Source: Streptomyces sp. NBC_01232 (GTDB lineage Bacteria > Actinomycetota > Actinomycetes > Streptomycetales > Streptomycetaceae). Taken from it: a stretch of DNA of 64,000 bases. Shown in pieces: positions 1 to 10,811 of the stretch (within the stretch, counting starts at the first letter, position 1; each line of letters opens with the position of its first letter). Location: assembly GCF_035989885.1 (NCBI RefSeq), contig NZ_CP108518.1:5757001-5821000 (forward strand), in the 5' to 3' direction. The position numbers and the translations under genes were made by a program. A model generated the notes under the pieces. The model saw only the letters and a program-made list of their open reading frames with translations, did not search any database and was not told the origin of the DNA.

Positions 1-585
1 ACCCACTGGCTGCACGCGCCCGAGTTCCAGCGCGGCTTCCCGCGCGTGCGGCTCGACGAGGAGGTCCTCTTCGTCGACGACGGCGACATCCTCACCTCGG
101 CCGGCGTGGCGGCCGGCATCGACCTCTGCCTCTACCTGATCCGCCAGGACCACGGCACGGGCGTCGCCAACCGGGCCGCGCGGCTGTGCGTGGTCCCGCC
201 CTGGCGGGACGGCGGCCAGGTCCAGTACATCGACCGGCCCGTCCCGGAGCCGACGCTCGCCACCACCACCGCCACCCGCGCCTGGGCCCTGGAACGCCTC
301 GCCGAACCGGTCACCCTCGCCGAACTGGCCGCGCACGCCCGGATGAGCCTGCGCACCTTCACCCGGCGCTTCCGCGACGAAGTCGGCATGACCCCGGTGC
401 AGTGGCTCACCGCCCAACGCCTGGAACTGGCGCGCCATTTGCTGGAATCCAGCGATCTCCCGGTCGACCTGGTCGCCCACCGTGCGGGCTTCGGATCGGC
501 CAACTCCCTGCGCCAGCACATGCGTTCCACGCTCGGCGTCTCCCCGATCGCCTACCGGCGCACCTTCCAGCCCGCATCGGCATGA
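1..585 (+). CDS. GlxA/FtrA-type AraC-family regulator, 5' end missing
   Basis: The reading frame is open from the first base, so the start lies upstream and 194 residues are visible. The first part ends a DJ-1/PfpI-like (class I glutamine amidotransferase-like) domain and contains the TSAGVAAGIDLCLYL segment typical of GlxA/FtrA regulators. The C-terminal half is an AraC double helix-turn-helix, from about LAELAAHARMSLRTFTRRF to GFGSANSLRQHMRSTLGVSP. Proteins of this family bind DNA and often control nearby catabolic genes. The amidotransferase-like domain is thought to sense a ligand rather than catalyse. The following small DUF1330-like gene is on the same strand and could be a target, but that is inference. 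Confidence 0.9.
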   Translation, partial: THWLHAPEFQRGFPRVRLDEEVLFVDDGDILTSAGVAAGIDLCLYLIRQDHGTGVANRAARLCVVPPWRDGGQVQYIDRPVPEPTLATTTATRAWALERLAEPVTLAELAAHARMSLRTFTRRFRDEVGMTPVQWLTAQRLELARHLLESSDLPVDLVAHRAGFGSANSLRQHMRSTLGVSPIAYRRTFQPASA

Positions 586-673
586 CCTCGCAGGTCATCG
601 CCGGCGCGGCCCTGTGCTGACAGGATCGGAGCAACGGCCCGCACTGGCGGGCCCGTTCACAGGGGGAGAGACC

Positions 674-1021
674 ATGACCGCGTACGCCATCGCCCACATA
701 CGCCCCGACACCATGAACGAGGACGTCCTCGAGTACATCGAGCGGATCCCGTCGACGATGGAACCCTTCGGCGGCCGCTTCCTCGTCCACGGCAAGGAGG
801 TCGAGGTCATGGAGGGCCCCTTCCCCGGCACCGTCGTCATGATCGGCTTCCCGGACATCGAGAGCGCCCGCGCCTGGTACGCCTCCGACGCCTACCGGGC
901 CATCATCCCGCTGCGCACCGACCACATCCCGGGCGAGGTCATCCTGGTCGAGGGCGTCCCGGCCGACTACGACGCCCGGCGGACGGCCGCGGCCCTGCGC
1001 GAAGCCGCGGGGCCGCGATGA
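674..1021 (+). CDS. DUF1330-family small protein
   Basis: A 115-residue protein with the compact alpha-beta layout of DUF1330 (dimeric alpha-beta barrel fold): MTAYAIAHIRP at the start, then a FGGRFLVHG strand and a W-Y-S-x-x-Y helix (AWYASDAYRAI). The ATG at 674 follows AGGGGGAGAG, a strong ribosome binding site, so this start is preferred over in-frame upstream codons. The stop overlaps the next start (ATGA, 1018-1021), implying translational coupling. No catalytic activity can be assigned. Relatives are annotated only by domain. Confidence 0.85.
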   Translation: MTAYAIAHIRPDTMNEDVLEYIERIPSTMEPFGGRFLVHGKEVEVMEGPFPGTVVMIGFPDIESARAWYASDAYRAIIPLRTDHIPGEVILVEGVPADYDARRTAAALREAAGPR

Positions 1022-1974
1022 ACCCGGTCGTCTACATCCTCGGCGGACCGGACGGATACGGGGCCACCGACGACGACTGGGGGGCCGGGGGCCTGGAACC
1101 CGACCTGCTGGCCGGTCCGGACTTCCTGTTGGCCCTGATGCGCCGGGGCCGCGCGTACGGACAGCCGTACTCCTGGCGGCCCGACGACGAGATCGACGCG
1201 GGCGTCGCGGTGGACCCGGACCGCAAGGTCCTGCGGCTGTTCGTCATGGAGGGCCCCCTCGTCGAGCCGTACACCCGCCGGGCCGCCTTCGCCCTCCTGC
1301 GGGCCGCCTGGCCCGGCTGGGAGGTCCACTGGATCTACGGCGCCCAGACCGGGCTGCGGAGCCACCTCGGCCTCGACCCCGCGGACGACGAGGACCGCGA
1401 GCGCCCGGCCTGGGCCGACGACCTCTTCGTCTCCCGGCCCGGGGTGCCGCACACCCCGGTTCCGGGCATGCCGTCCACCGTGGTGACCCTGGACGGCCCG
1501 GACCGCTGCCACCTGGTGGGCTACGGCTTCGACCACCCCGTCATGCACGGTCCGGCCCTGCTCGGCTTCCTGGACGGGGCGACGGACGAGGGCGGCCACC
1601 ACGGGCTCGCCGAGGGCGGTGTGCACATCGACGCGCACCGCCGCCGGGTCGGCTGGTGGACCATCGGGACCCAGATCCACTCCGACACGGTGGCCGCGCG
1701 CTGGCCGGGCTGGACGGTCGAGTTCTGGGAGGACCGCTGGGCCGGGCATCGCGCGGCCTCGGGCGGCCGCTTCGATCCGGCCGAGCCGGACGACACGGCC
1801 GCGCTGATCTCCGTACGGGACGCGGCGCTGCGGCACTGGACGCCGATCCCCACCGATGAACGCGACGGGCTCCTCTGCCTGGCGGGACTCACCGGGAGGA
1901 GCCTCACCACCCGGCAGGCGCCGCCCGTTCGGGCCCGGATCGAGGCGGCGTACCGGCAGGCCGCGGGGGGATGA
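1018..1974 (+). CDS. hypothetical protein, 318 aa
   Basis: I do not recognise this protein. It starts with an ATG overlapping the preceding stop and is rich in Trp, Asp and Gly (for example WPGWEVHWIYGAQTG and WPGWTVEFWEDRWAGH). The two W-P-G-W motifs near residues 99 and 230 sit in similar contexts, hinting at an internal duplication of about 130 residues. There is no signal peptide or membrane segment, so it is probably cytosolic. Coupling to the DUF1330 gene suggests the two are made together. The stop codon lies inside the 10-bp tandem repeat that follows. Confidence 0.75.
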   Translation: MNPVVYILGGPDGYGATDDDWGAGGLEPDLLAGPDFLLALMRRGRAYGQPYSWRPDDEIDAGVAVDPDRKVLRLFVMEGPLVEPYTRRAAFALLRAAWPGWEVHWIYGAQTGLRSHLGLDPADDEDRERPAWADDLFVSRPGVPHTPVPGMPSTVVTLDGPDRCHLVGYGFDHPVMHGPALLGFLDGATDEGGHHGLAEGGVHIDAHRRRVGWWTIGTQIHSDTVAARWPGWTVEFWEDRWAGHRAASGGRFDPAEPDDTAALISVRDAALRHWTPIPTDERDGLLCLAGLTGRSLTTRQAPPVRARIEAAYRQAAGG

Positions 1975-2030
1975 CGGGGGATGACGAGGGATGACGGGGG
2001 ATGACGGGGGGTGACAGGGGATGGCGGGGT
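1971..2030 (+). repeat. six 10-bp tandem repeats (ATGACGGGGG)
   Basis: Six consecutive 10-bp units: ATGACGGGGG, ATGACGAGGG, ATGACGGGGG, ATGACGGGGG, GTGACAGGGG, ATGGCGGGGT. The first unit contains the TGA stop of the upstream gene. Most units carry a start-like ATG/GTG, an in-frame TGA and a G-run resembling a Shine-Dalgarno sequence. The repeat fills the gap before the short-chain dehydrogenase. It is probably a slippage-generated microsatellite. Confidence 0.85.
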
Positions 2031-2045
2031 GCGAGCATGGGCGGT

Positions 2046-2735
2046 ATGGCTACTCACTTGATCACCGGTGCCGGCTCCGGCATCGGCGCCGCCGTCGCGG
2101 CCCGGCTGCACGCCCGCGGCGACGACCTCGTCCTCCTCGCCCGGGACGCCGGCCGCGCCCGTCAGCTCGTCGAGCGCTACCCCGGCGCCACGTCCCTCGT
2201 CGGCGACCTCGCCGACCCCGACCGGCTGTCGTGGGCGTTCTCCAAGCAGGCCGTCCCGGAACGGATCGACTCCCTGCTGCACATCGCCGGGATCGTCGAC
2301 CTCGGACCGGTCGGTGAGCTCCGGCCCAAGACCTGGCACCAGCAGCTCAACGTGAACCTGATCGCCCCCGCCGAGGTCACCCGGCTGCTGCTGCCCACCC
2401 TGCGGGCCTCGCAGGCCGACATCGTCTTCGTGAACTCCGGCGCCGGCCTGCGCGCCCACGCCGACTGGAGCGCGTACGCCGCCTCCAAGCACGGTCTCAA
2501 GGCCCTCGCCGACTCGCTGCGCGACGAGGAGAAGCCCCACGGCATCCGCGTCACCTCCGTCTACCCGGGCCGCACCGCCAGCCCCATGCAGGCCAAGGTG
2601 CACTCCCAGGAGGGCAAGGACTACGACCCGGCCGACTGGATCGACCCCGAGTCCGTGGCGACCACGATCGTCATGGCCATCGACCTGCCCCGCGACGCCG
2701 AGGTCAACGACCTGAGCGTCCGGCCGGGCCGATGA
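2046..2735 (+). CDS. short-chain dehydrogenase/reductase (SDR)
   Basis: A 229-residue classical SDR, probably an NADP(H)-dependent oxidoreductase in the cytosol. It has the nucleotide-binding TGAGSGIG at residues 7-14, an NxAG-like LHIAGIVD, a catalytic Ser in FVNSGAG, and YAASK as the Tyr/Lys pair. It then continues with PGRTASPMQ. The substrate cannot be read from the sequence. I chose ATG 2046 because the protein then begins MATHLITGAG, right at the family's first strand. ATG 2037 and a codon at 2001 are in frame upstream. The stop overlaps the next ATG (ATGA), so it is co-translated with the MetE-like gene. Confidence 0.88.
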   Translation: MATHLITGAGSGIGAAVAARLHARGDDLVLLARDAGRARQLVERYPGATSLVGDLADPDRLSWAFSKQAVPERIDSLLHIAGIVDLGPVGELRPKTWHQQLNVNLIAPAEVTRLLLPTLRASQADIVFVNSGAGLRAHADWSAYAASKHGLKALADSLRDEEKPHGIRVTSVYPGRTASPMQAKVHSQEGKDYDPADWIDPESVATTIVMAIDLPRDAEVNDLSVRPGR

Positions 2736-3715
2736 GCGCGGGCGCCACCGGCGTCGGATCGCTGCCCGGCGGCGACGCCCGCGAGGCCGCGAAGACCGTC
2801 ACCGGATCCTTCGAGGAGTTCCCCTACCTCGCCGAGCTGCCCGCCCGCGGGCCCGGTGCGGACATGATCGGCCGCTCCCTCGGCCTGCTCGTCGACATGT
2901 ACGCCCACGTCGAGCCCAGCGGCTGGCGGATCAGCGACCGCCCGGGACGGGACTCGAAGCGGGCCCGGTCCTGGCTCGGCGAGGACCTCGACGCACTGGA
3001 GGAGTTCACCCAGGGCTACACGGGCAAGCTCAAGGTCCAGGCCGTCGGGCCGTGGACGCTCGCCGCCGCCCTGGAACTGCACGGCGGCGAGGCCATGCTC
3101 CAGGACCCGGGGGCCTGCCGGGACCTGGCCGGATCGCTGGCCGAGGGCCTGCGCGCGCACCTGGCCGACGTACGCAAGCGCATCCCCGGCGCCGACGTGG
3201 TGCTGCAGCTCGATGAGCCGTCGCTGACGGCCGTACTGCTCGGCCGGGTCCGCTCGGCGAGCGGCTACCGCACCTACCGCGCCGTCGACCGGCAGGTGGT
3301 CGAGGGCGCGCTGCGCGACCTGTTCGCCGTCCACGACGGGGAGGTCGTCGTGCACTCCTGCGCACCCGAGGTCCCCTTCGGCCTGCTCCGCAGAGCCGGC
3401 GCCACGGGAGTGTCGTTCGATTTCTCCCTGCTCACCGAGCGCGAGGACGACGCCATCGGGGAGGCCGTCGAAGGCGGCACGAAACTCTTCGCCGGAGTGG
3501 TGCCCGGCACGGACGCCCCGTTGTCGGACCCGGGCGGTAGCGTCATGGGTGTCAGGAAGCTCTGGCGCAGGCTGGGGCTGGCCCCGGGGACTCTGGCGGA
3601 GTCCGTCGTGGTCACCCCGTCGTGCGGTCTGGCGGGTGCCTCACCCGCCTACGCCCGCGCGGTGCAGGCGCATTGCGTCAGGGCGGCGAGGTCGCTCGCC
3701 GACAACCCTGAGTGA
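2732..3715 (+). CDS. core-MetE: short cobalamin-independent methionine synthase-like protein
   Basis: 327 residues matching only the C-terminal catalytic half of MetE. Full MetE is about 750 residues. The zinc-site motifs are visible: HSC in VVVHSCAPE and Cys in VTPSCGLAGAS. The glutamate ligand position appears as FDFS, so Asp may replace Glu. VLQLDEPSL matches the substrate-binding loop. Family knowledge: such short core-MetE proteins transfer a methyl group to homocysteine but may take it from a methyl-corrinoid protein rather than a folate. The gene overlaps the SDR stop by 4 bp. Which methyl donor it uses here is unknown. Confidence 0.85.
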   Translation: MSAGATGVGSLPGGDAREAAKTVTGSFEEFPYLAELPARGPGADMIGRSLGLLVDMYAHVEPSGWRISDRPGRDSKRARSWLGEDLDALEEFTQGYTGKLKVQAVGPWTLAAALELHGGEAMLQDPGACRDLAGSLAEGLRAHLADVRKRIPGADVVLQLDEPSLTAVLLGRVRSASGYRTYRAVDRQVVEGALRDLFAVHDGEVVVHSCAPEVPFGLLRRAGATGVSFDFSLLTEREDDAIGEAVEGGTKLFAGVVPGTDAPLSDPGGSVMGVRKLWRRLGLAPGTLAESVVVTPSCGLAGASPAYARAVQAHCVRAARSLADNPE

Positions 3716-5947
<2,232 letters not shown>

Positions 5948-6333
5948 TACCGAAAGGGGGATCCCCGAGGGGGAGTAGCGAAGGCGAACGGATGCGTGGC
6001 GTGCGGCCGTACGGGCGGGCGCACGCCAGGCGCGGCGAACGGTGGTAAACGGCCGGTACAAGGCTGGTCGCAGGGCGGTGACCTGTCGGATCATCGGATG
6101 GGTGACGAGGGGGTCCTGTCCAAACTCACCCGTTCGGCGGATACCGTACTGATGAGGATGGCTGGGTCGCATTCGGGCAACCACTGCCGACCGCTGCCCC
6201 TGGAAGCCTCGCGCGTCCTACTGTTGAGGGGTGCGCCTGTCGTGCACGGCTGCAGGATGCGATTTCGGCCGTGGTGGCATGACATCGGGGCCATCGCGTG
6301 ACATCGGCATCGCCGGCTGTGAGAGGTACGGGC
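5948..6333 (+). other. 386-bp intergenic region between ligA and rmdB
   Basis: No convincing gene. A short ORF on each strand crosses it but neither has a recognisable product. A weak hairpin (GGGGGATCCCC around 5956) may end ligA transcription. Close to rmdB the sequence TGACATCGG occurs twice, around 6279-6287 and 6299-6307, each followed by a CATCGC-like stretch. This is a possible direct-repeat operator but is unsupported by any known consensus. The rmdB promoter should lie here. I see no clear -35/-10 pair. Confidence 0.4.
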
Positions 6334-8523
6334 ATGAAACCCACCGAAAGCGCCGACCCGTCACCTGAATTCGGCGGGGAACTCCCGTCCATGCGGGCGG
6401 GCAGGGCGGGCAGACTCGGTGTCCTGGGTACCAGGACGCCCGAGACCCGACCGCTCGACACCGGTGCGGGCGGACAGGAGCGGCGCGGTGTGCTGCCCTT
6501 CCTCGTCGTGGGACTCGCCGTCGCGGTGCTCACCACCGGCATCGTGTCCGCGCTGAGCGGCCGTCACGCGCTGTTCCCCGGCGGCCCGGTCGGCTGGGCA
6601 CTGGCCCTCCTCACCGGCATCATCGTCGGCCACCTCGTCGCCCTCGGCCGCGACCGCTGGTGGGGCGGCACCGGATCGGGCGCCGCCCTCACCCTCGGCG
6701 TCCTCATCCTCTACGGATGGGTCCCCGCCGGACTGGTCTCCCTCGCCGTGGTCTCCCTGGTCGGGGCGGCCCGCAGGCACCGCTGGCGGCAGGGGCTGCT
6801 GCACGGCTCCGTCGACATCCTCGGCATCGGCGCCGGGGCCCTCGTACTCGCCGCCTTCGGCGAGGTGCCCTCCGTCGAGAACCCCTGGCTGCCCACCTTC
6901 TGGGGGCTGGAGGCGGTCCCCGAGATCGTCCTCGTCGCCGTCGCCTACCTCCTCGCCACCCGCGTCCTGCTCTGGATCGCGCTGGCCCCGCGCGGCGGCG
7001 GGCTGCCCACCGTCGCCCGCACCGCCCTGCTCCGGCAGGCCTTAGTAGCCGTCGCGCTGCTCGGCATCGCCCCCCTGATCTGCGTCGTCGCCGTCACCCA
7101 GCCGGTGCTGCTGCCGCTGTTCGCCGTACCGCTGATCGCCCTGGACTCCACCCTGTGGATCGCCCGGGCACGCGCCGAGGAGCAGCTGAGGGACCCGCTG
7201 ACCGGGCTGCCCAACCGGCAGTGGCTGCTGGAGCGGGCCTGGTCCGCCCTGGACGAGGCCGAACGTTCCGGCACCCGGGCCGCCCTCGTGCTCATCGACC
7301 TGGACCGCTTCCGGGCGGTCAACGACACCCTGGGGCACCTGGCGGGCGACCGGCTGCTCCTCCAGATCGCCGAACGGCTGCGCCAGGCCCTCCCCGAGGA
7401 CGCGGAGGCGGCCCGGCTCGGCGGCGACGAGTTCGCCGTCCTGCTCCCCTTCACCGACTCCACCACCAGCGCCCAGCGCATCGCCCGCCACCTGGTCGCC
7501 GATCTCAGCTCCCCGCTCGACCTGGACGGCCTGACCCTCGTCCTGGAGGCCAGCGCCGGCCTCGCCGTCTTCCCCGATCACGCGCTCGACGCGGAGGGGT
7601 TGCTGCGGCGCGCGGACGTGGCGATGTACCAGGCCAAGCGCGACCGCACGGGCGTCGAGGTGTACGAGTCCAAGCGCGACAGCAACACCCCCGACCGCCT
7701 GGGCCTCCTCGGCGACCTCCGCAGGGCCCTGGACGCAGGCGAAGTGGAATTGCACTACCAGCCGAAGGTCCGCTTCGACGGCCAGGTGGCCGGGCTCGAA
7801 GCCCTCGTACGGTGGGTGCACCCGGAACGCGGACGGGTGTCGCCGGACGAGTTCATCGCGATCGCCGAGACCTCCGGGCTGATGCCGCACCTGACCGAGT
7901 ACGTACTGGAGACCGCCCTCGCCCAGGTCGCGCGGTGGCGGGCCCAGGGCCTCAAGGTCCCGGTCGCCGTCAACGTCTCACCGCGCGACGTCCACACCCC
8001 GGGCTTCGCGGGCGCCGTCGCCGCGCGACTGGCCCGCCACGGGGTCCCGGCGAGCGGGCTGCAGCTGGAGATAACGGAACACGTCCTGCTGGAGGACCCC
8101 CAGCGGGCCGCGGACACCATGGCCGGGCTCACCGGCCACGGCGTGAAGATGTCACTCGACGACTTCGGCACCGGCTACTCCTCCCTCGTGCACCTGCGCC
8201 GCCTGCCGGTCAGCGAGCTGAAGATCGACCGCTCGTTCGTCGGCCGGCTGGCGGTCGACGCGCAGGACGCGGAGATCGTCCGGTGCACGGTGGACCTGGC
8301 GCACTCGCTGGGCCTGCTGGTCGTGGCGGAGGGCGTGGAGGACGACGAGACGTGGGAGCGCCTGCGGGACCTGGGCTGCGACGCCGTCCAGGGCTGGCTG
8401 GTCGCCGCCGCCATGCCGCCGCAGGAGGCCACCGCCTGGCTGCTGGCCCGCGGCGAGCGCGGCTGGCGCCGCCCGGCGGACATCACGGCGGAGCTCGCCG
8501 CGGCCGAGGCCGACGCGGTCTGA
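6334..8523 (+). CDS. rmdB: membrane GGDEF/EAL c-di-GMP enzyme, RmdB-like
   Basis: 729 residues: an N-terminal membrane part (roughly residues 45-270, about six hydrophobic segments), a GGDEF domain with intact GGDEF at 363-367, and an EAL domain with intact motifs: EALVRW (about 489), [29 protein letters not shown] and QGW. The sequence thus predicts both synthesis and hydrolysis of c-di-GMP. From memory, the S. coelicolor protein at this position (RmdB, SCO5495) is a phosphodiesterase affecting development. ATG 6334 is chosen because GAGAGG lies 7 nt upstream. GTG 6298 is the alternative. Residue 237 is encoded by TTA, the rare codon read by the bldA tRNA. Confidence 0.9.
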   Translation: MKPTESADPSPEFGGELPSMRAGRAGRLGVLGTRTPETRPLDTGAGGQERRGVLPFLVVGLAVAVLTTGIVSALSGRHALFPGGPVGWALALLTGIIVGHLVALGRDRWWGGTGSGAALTLGVLILYGWVPAGLVSLAVVSLVGAARRHRWRQGLLHGSVDILGIGAGALVLAAFGEVPSVENPWLPTFWGLEAVPEIVLVAVAYLLATRVLLWIALAPRGGGLPTVARTALLRQALVAVALLGIAPLICVVAVTQPVLLPLFAVPLIALDSTLWIARARAEEQLRDPLTGLPNRQWLLERAWSALDEAERSGTRAALVLIDLDRFRAVNDTLGHLAGDRLLLQIAERLRQALPEDAEAARLGGDEFAVLLPFTDSTTSAQRIARHLVADLSSPLDLDGLTLVLEASAGLAVFPDHALDAEGLLRRADVAMYQAKRDRTGVEVYESKRDSNTPDRLGLLGDLRRALDAGEVELHYQPKVRFDGQVAGLEALVRWVHPERGRVSPDEFIAIAETSGLMPHLTEYVLETALAQVARWRAQGLKVPVAVNVSPRDVHTPGFAGAVAARLARHGVPASGLQLEITEHVLLEDPQRAADTMAGLTGHGVKMSLDDFGTGYSSLVHLRRLPVSELKIDRSFVGRLAVDAQDAEIVRCTVDLAHSLGLLVVAEGVEDDETWERLRDLGCDAVQGWLVAAAMPPQEATAWLLARGERGWRRPADITAELAAAEADAV

Positions 8524-8565
8524 TCCCGCGGCGCCGCTGCGGGGGCGGCGCCCCCGCACCCCGCC

Positions 8566-8618
8566 CGCCTCACACGCCGGCGGGGCTGGAAGATCCAGCC
8601 CCGCCGGCGTGTGAGGCG
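8566..8618. terminator. 25-bp perfect inverted repeat with 3-nt loop
   Basis: The left arm (8566-8590) and right arm (8594-8618) are exact reverse complements around AGA. A second, 8-bp hairpin (8628-8635 with 8641-8648) follows. There is no T-run. It lies between rmdB and gatC and probably ends rmdB transcription. The ACACGCCGGCGGGGCTGGA arm is one I associate with recurrent intergenic palindromes of Streptomyces. Copy number would need a genome search. Confidence 0.8.
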
Positions 8619-8756
8619 CGGGTCCGGGCGGAGCCCGGGAGGCTCCGCGCCGCGGCCCGTCCCGGCATCCGCGCAAACCGTTTCGCAGGCCGAGCGCCCG
8701 GCCCCATAGGATTGGGTCCGAAACGAAACATCCACCCACCCCCAGAGGATCGCTGC

Positions 8757-9053
8757 ATGCCTGGCATTACGCGCGAGGAGGTCGTCCACCTCGCTCGGCT
8801 GGCGCGCCTTGAGCTGTCCAGCAACGAGCTGGATCACTTCGCCGGACAGCTCGGCGACATCATCGGCGCGGTCGCCCGTGTCTCCGAGGTCGCCGACCAA
8901 GACGTCCCGCCGACCTCCCACCCGCTGCCGCTGACGAACGTCATGCGCGCGGACGAGGTCCGTCCTTCGCTCACCCCCGAGCAGGCGCTCTCCGGTGCTC
9001 CCGCCCAGGAGCAGCAGCGTTTCAAGGTGCCGCAGATCCTGGGGGAGGACTAA
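8757..9053 (+). CDS. gatC: Asp/Glu-tRNA amidotransferase subunit GatC
   Basis: A 98-residue GatC beginning [20 protein letters not shown], the family's N-terminal helix. It ends [10 protein letters not shown], the usual P-x-hydrophobic tail. GatC wraps GatA and GatB together in the GatCAB complex that converts Glu-tRNA(Gln) and Asp-tRNA(Asn) to the amidated forms. The ATG is preceded by an AGAGGAT ribosome binding site. gatA starts 5 nt after the stop, so the genes form one operon. Confidence 0.96.
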   Translation: MPGITREEVVHLARLARLELSSNELDHFAGQLGDIIGAVARVSEVADQDVPPTSHPLPLTNVMRADEVRPSLTPEQALSGAPAQEQQRFKVPQILGED

Positions 9054-9058
9054 CAATC

Positions 9059-10552
9059 ATGGTCGACATCATCAAGCTCACGGCCGCCGAGACCGCCGGG
9101 AAGATCGCCTCCGGCGAGCTCACGGCCGTCGAGGTGACCGAGGCCCACCTGGCCCGCATCGACGCCACCGACGAGAAGGTCAACGCCTTCCTGCACGTGG
9201 ACCGCGAGGGCGCGCTCGCCCAGGCCCGCGCCGTCGACGCCAAGCGCGCGGCCGGCGAGAAGCTCGGCCCGCTGGCCGGCGTGCCCCTCGCCCTCAAGGA
9301 CATCTTCACCACGGTCGGGATCCCGACGACCGTCGGTTCGAAGATCCTCGAAGGCTGGATCCCGCCCTACGACGCCACCTTGACGCGCAAGCTGAAGGAA
9401 GCCGACGTCGTCATCCTCGGCAAGACCAACATGGACGAGTTCGCCATGGGGTCCTCCACCGAGAACAGCGCCTACGGCCCCACCGGCAACCCGTGGGACC
9501 TCACCCGGATCCCCGGCGGTTCCGGCGGCGGCTCCGCGGCGGCCCTCGCCGCCTTCCAGGCCCCGCTCGCCATCGGCACCGACACCGGCGGTTCCATCCG
9601 CCAGCCCGCCGCCGTCACGGGCACGGTCGGCGTGAAGCCCACGTACGGCGGTGTCTCCCGCTACGGCATGGTCGCCTTCTCCTCCTCCCTCGACCAGGGC
9701 GGGCCCTGCGCCCGTACGGTCCTGGACGCGGCCCTCCTGCACGAGGTGATCGCCGGGCACGACCCGCTCGACTCCACCTCCATCGACGCCCCGGTCCCGC
9801 CGGTCGTCGAGGCCGCCCGCAACGGCTCGGTGGCCGGTATGCGCGTCGGTGTGGTCAAGCAGTTCGCCGGTGAGGGCTACCAGGCCGGTGTCGTCCAGCG
9901 CTTCAACGAGTCGGTGGAGCTCCTCAAGGAGCTCGGCGCCGAGATCGTCGAGCTGGACTGCCCGTCCTTCGATCTCGCGATGGCCGCGTACTACCTGATC
10001 GCGCCGTCCGAGTGCTCCTCGAACCTGGCCCGCTTCGACGCCATGCGCTACGGCCTGCGCGTCGGCGACGACGGCACCAAGTCCGCCGAGGACGTCACCG
10101 CCCTGACCCGCGAAGCCGGCTTCGGCGACGAGGTCAAGCGCCGCATCATCCTCGGCACGTACGCGCTCAGCTCCGGCTACTACGACGCGTACTACGGCTC
10201 CGCCCAGAAGGTCCGCACCCTCATCACGAAGGACTTCGAGAAGTCCTTCGAGCAGGTCGACGTGATCGTCTCCCCGACGACCCCGACCACCGCCTTCCCC
10301 ATCGGCGAGCGCACCGACGACCCGCTCGCCATGTACCTCGCGGACCTGTGCACCATCCCGACCAACCTGGCCGGCAACTCCGCCATGTCGCTGCCCTGCG
10401 GCCTGGCACCGGAGGACGGTCTCCCGGTCGGGCTCCAGATCATCGCCCCGGCGATGAAGGACGACCGGCTCTACAAGGTCGGTGCGGCCGTCGAGGCCGC
10501 CTTCGTCGCACGCTGGGGTCACCCGCTGCTTGAGGAGGCACCGTCCCTGTGA
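9059..10552 (+). CDS. gatA: Asp/Glu-tRNA amidotransferase subunit GatA
   Basis: A 497-residue amidase-signature protein that releases ammonia from glutamine for the GatB reaction. The catalytic Lys-Ser-cisSer set is visible: K80 in LALKDIF, S155 in [10 protein letters not shown] and S179 in [12 protein letters not shown]. These are one residue off the positions known for S. aureus GatA (79, 154, 178). Length and C-terminus are normal. The stop overlaps the GTG start of the small downstream protein (GTGA), indicating coupled translation. Confidence 0.97.
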   Translation: MVDIIKLTAAETAGKIASGELTAVEVTEAHLARIDATDEKVNAFLHVDREGALAQARAVDAKRAAGEKLGPLAGVPLALKDIFTTVGIPTTVGSKILEGWIPPYDATLTRKLKEADVVILGKTNMDEFAMGSSTENSAYGPTGNPWDLTRIPGGSGGGSAAALAAFQAPLAIGTDTGGSIRQPAAVTGTVGVKPTYGGVSRYGMVAFSSSLDQGGPCARTVLDAALLHEVIAGHDPLDSTSIDAPVPPVVEAARNGSVAGMRVGVVKQFAGEGYQAGVVQRFNESVELLKELGAEIVELDCPSFDLAMAAYYLIAPSECSSNLARFDAMRYGLRVGDDGTKSAEDVTALTREAGFGDEVKRRIILGTYALSSGYYDAYYGSAQKVRTLITKDFEKSFEQVDVIVSPTTPTTAFPIGERTDDPLAMYLADLCTIPTNLAGNSAMSLPCGLAPEDGLPVGLQIIAPAMKDDRLYKVGAAVEAAFVARWGHPLLEEAPSL

Positions 10553-10794
10553 GCACCAGTGCACTGACCAAGGCCAAGGGCTTCAAGAAGTCCAAGACCG
10601 GCACCTACCTGTCGATCGGCACCACCGCCTTCGGCGCGATCAGCGTGATCAAGCAGGTCAAGAAGGCCCGCAGCGAGAACGACGTGCTGAAGCTGGTCGA
10701 CGCCGCCGTGTCCGCCGCCGCCATCGTCACCGGCCTCGCGATCCTGTACCGCGAGCTGAAGCGCCTGGGCGACGACGACGTCCTGCTGGGCTGA
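10549..10794 (+). CDS. small hypothetical protein between gatA and gatB, 81 aa
   Basis: It starts with GTG overlapping the gatA stop by 4 bp and ends 17 bp before gatB. It is basic at the start ([14 protein letters not shown]), with two moderately hydrophobic stretches ([16 protein letters not shown], and [18 protein letters not shown]) and an acidic end (GDDDVLLG). It could be a small membrane protein. I recognise no domain. Its retention inside the amidotransferase operon, with coupled translation, suggests that it is a real gene and possibly functionally tied to GatCAB, but that is inference. Confidence 0.75.
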   Translation: MSTSALTKAKGFKKSKTGTYLSIGTTAFGAISVIKQVKKARSENDVLKLVDAAVSAAAIVTGLAILYRELKRLGDDDVLLG

Positions 10795-10811
10795 GAGGGA
10801 ATAGTTTCACC

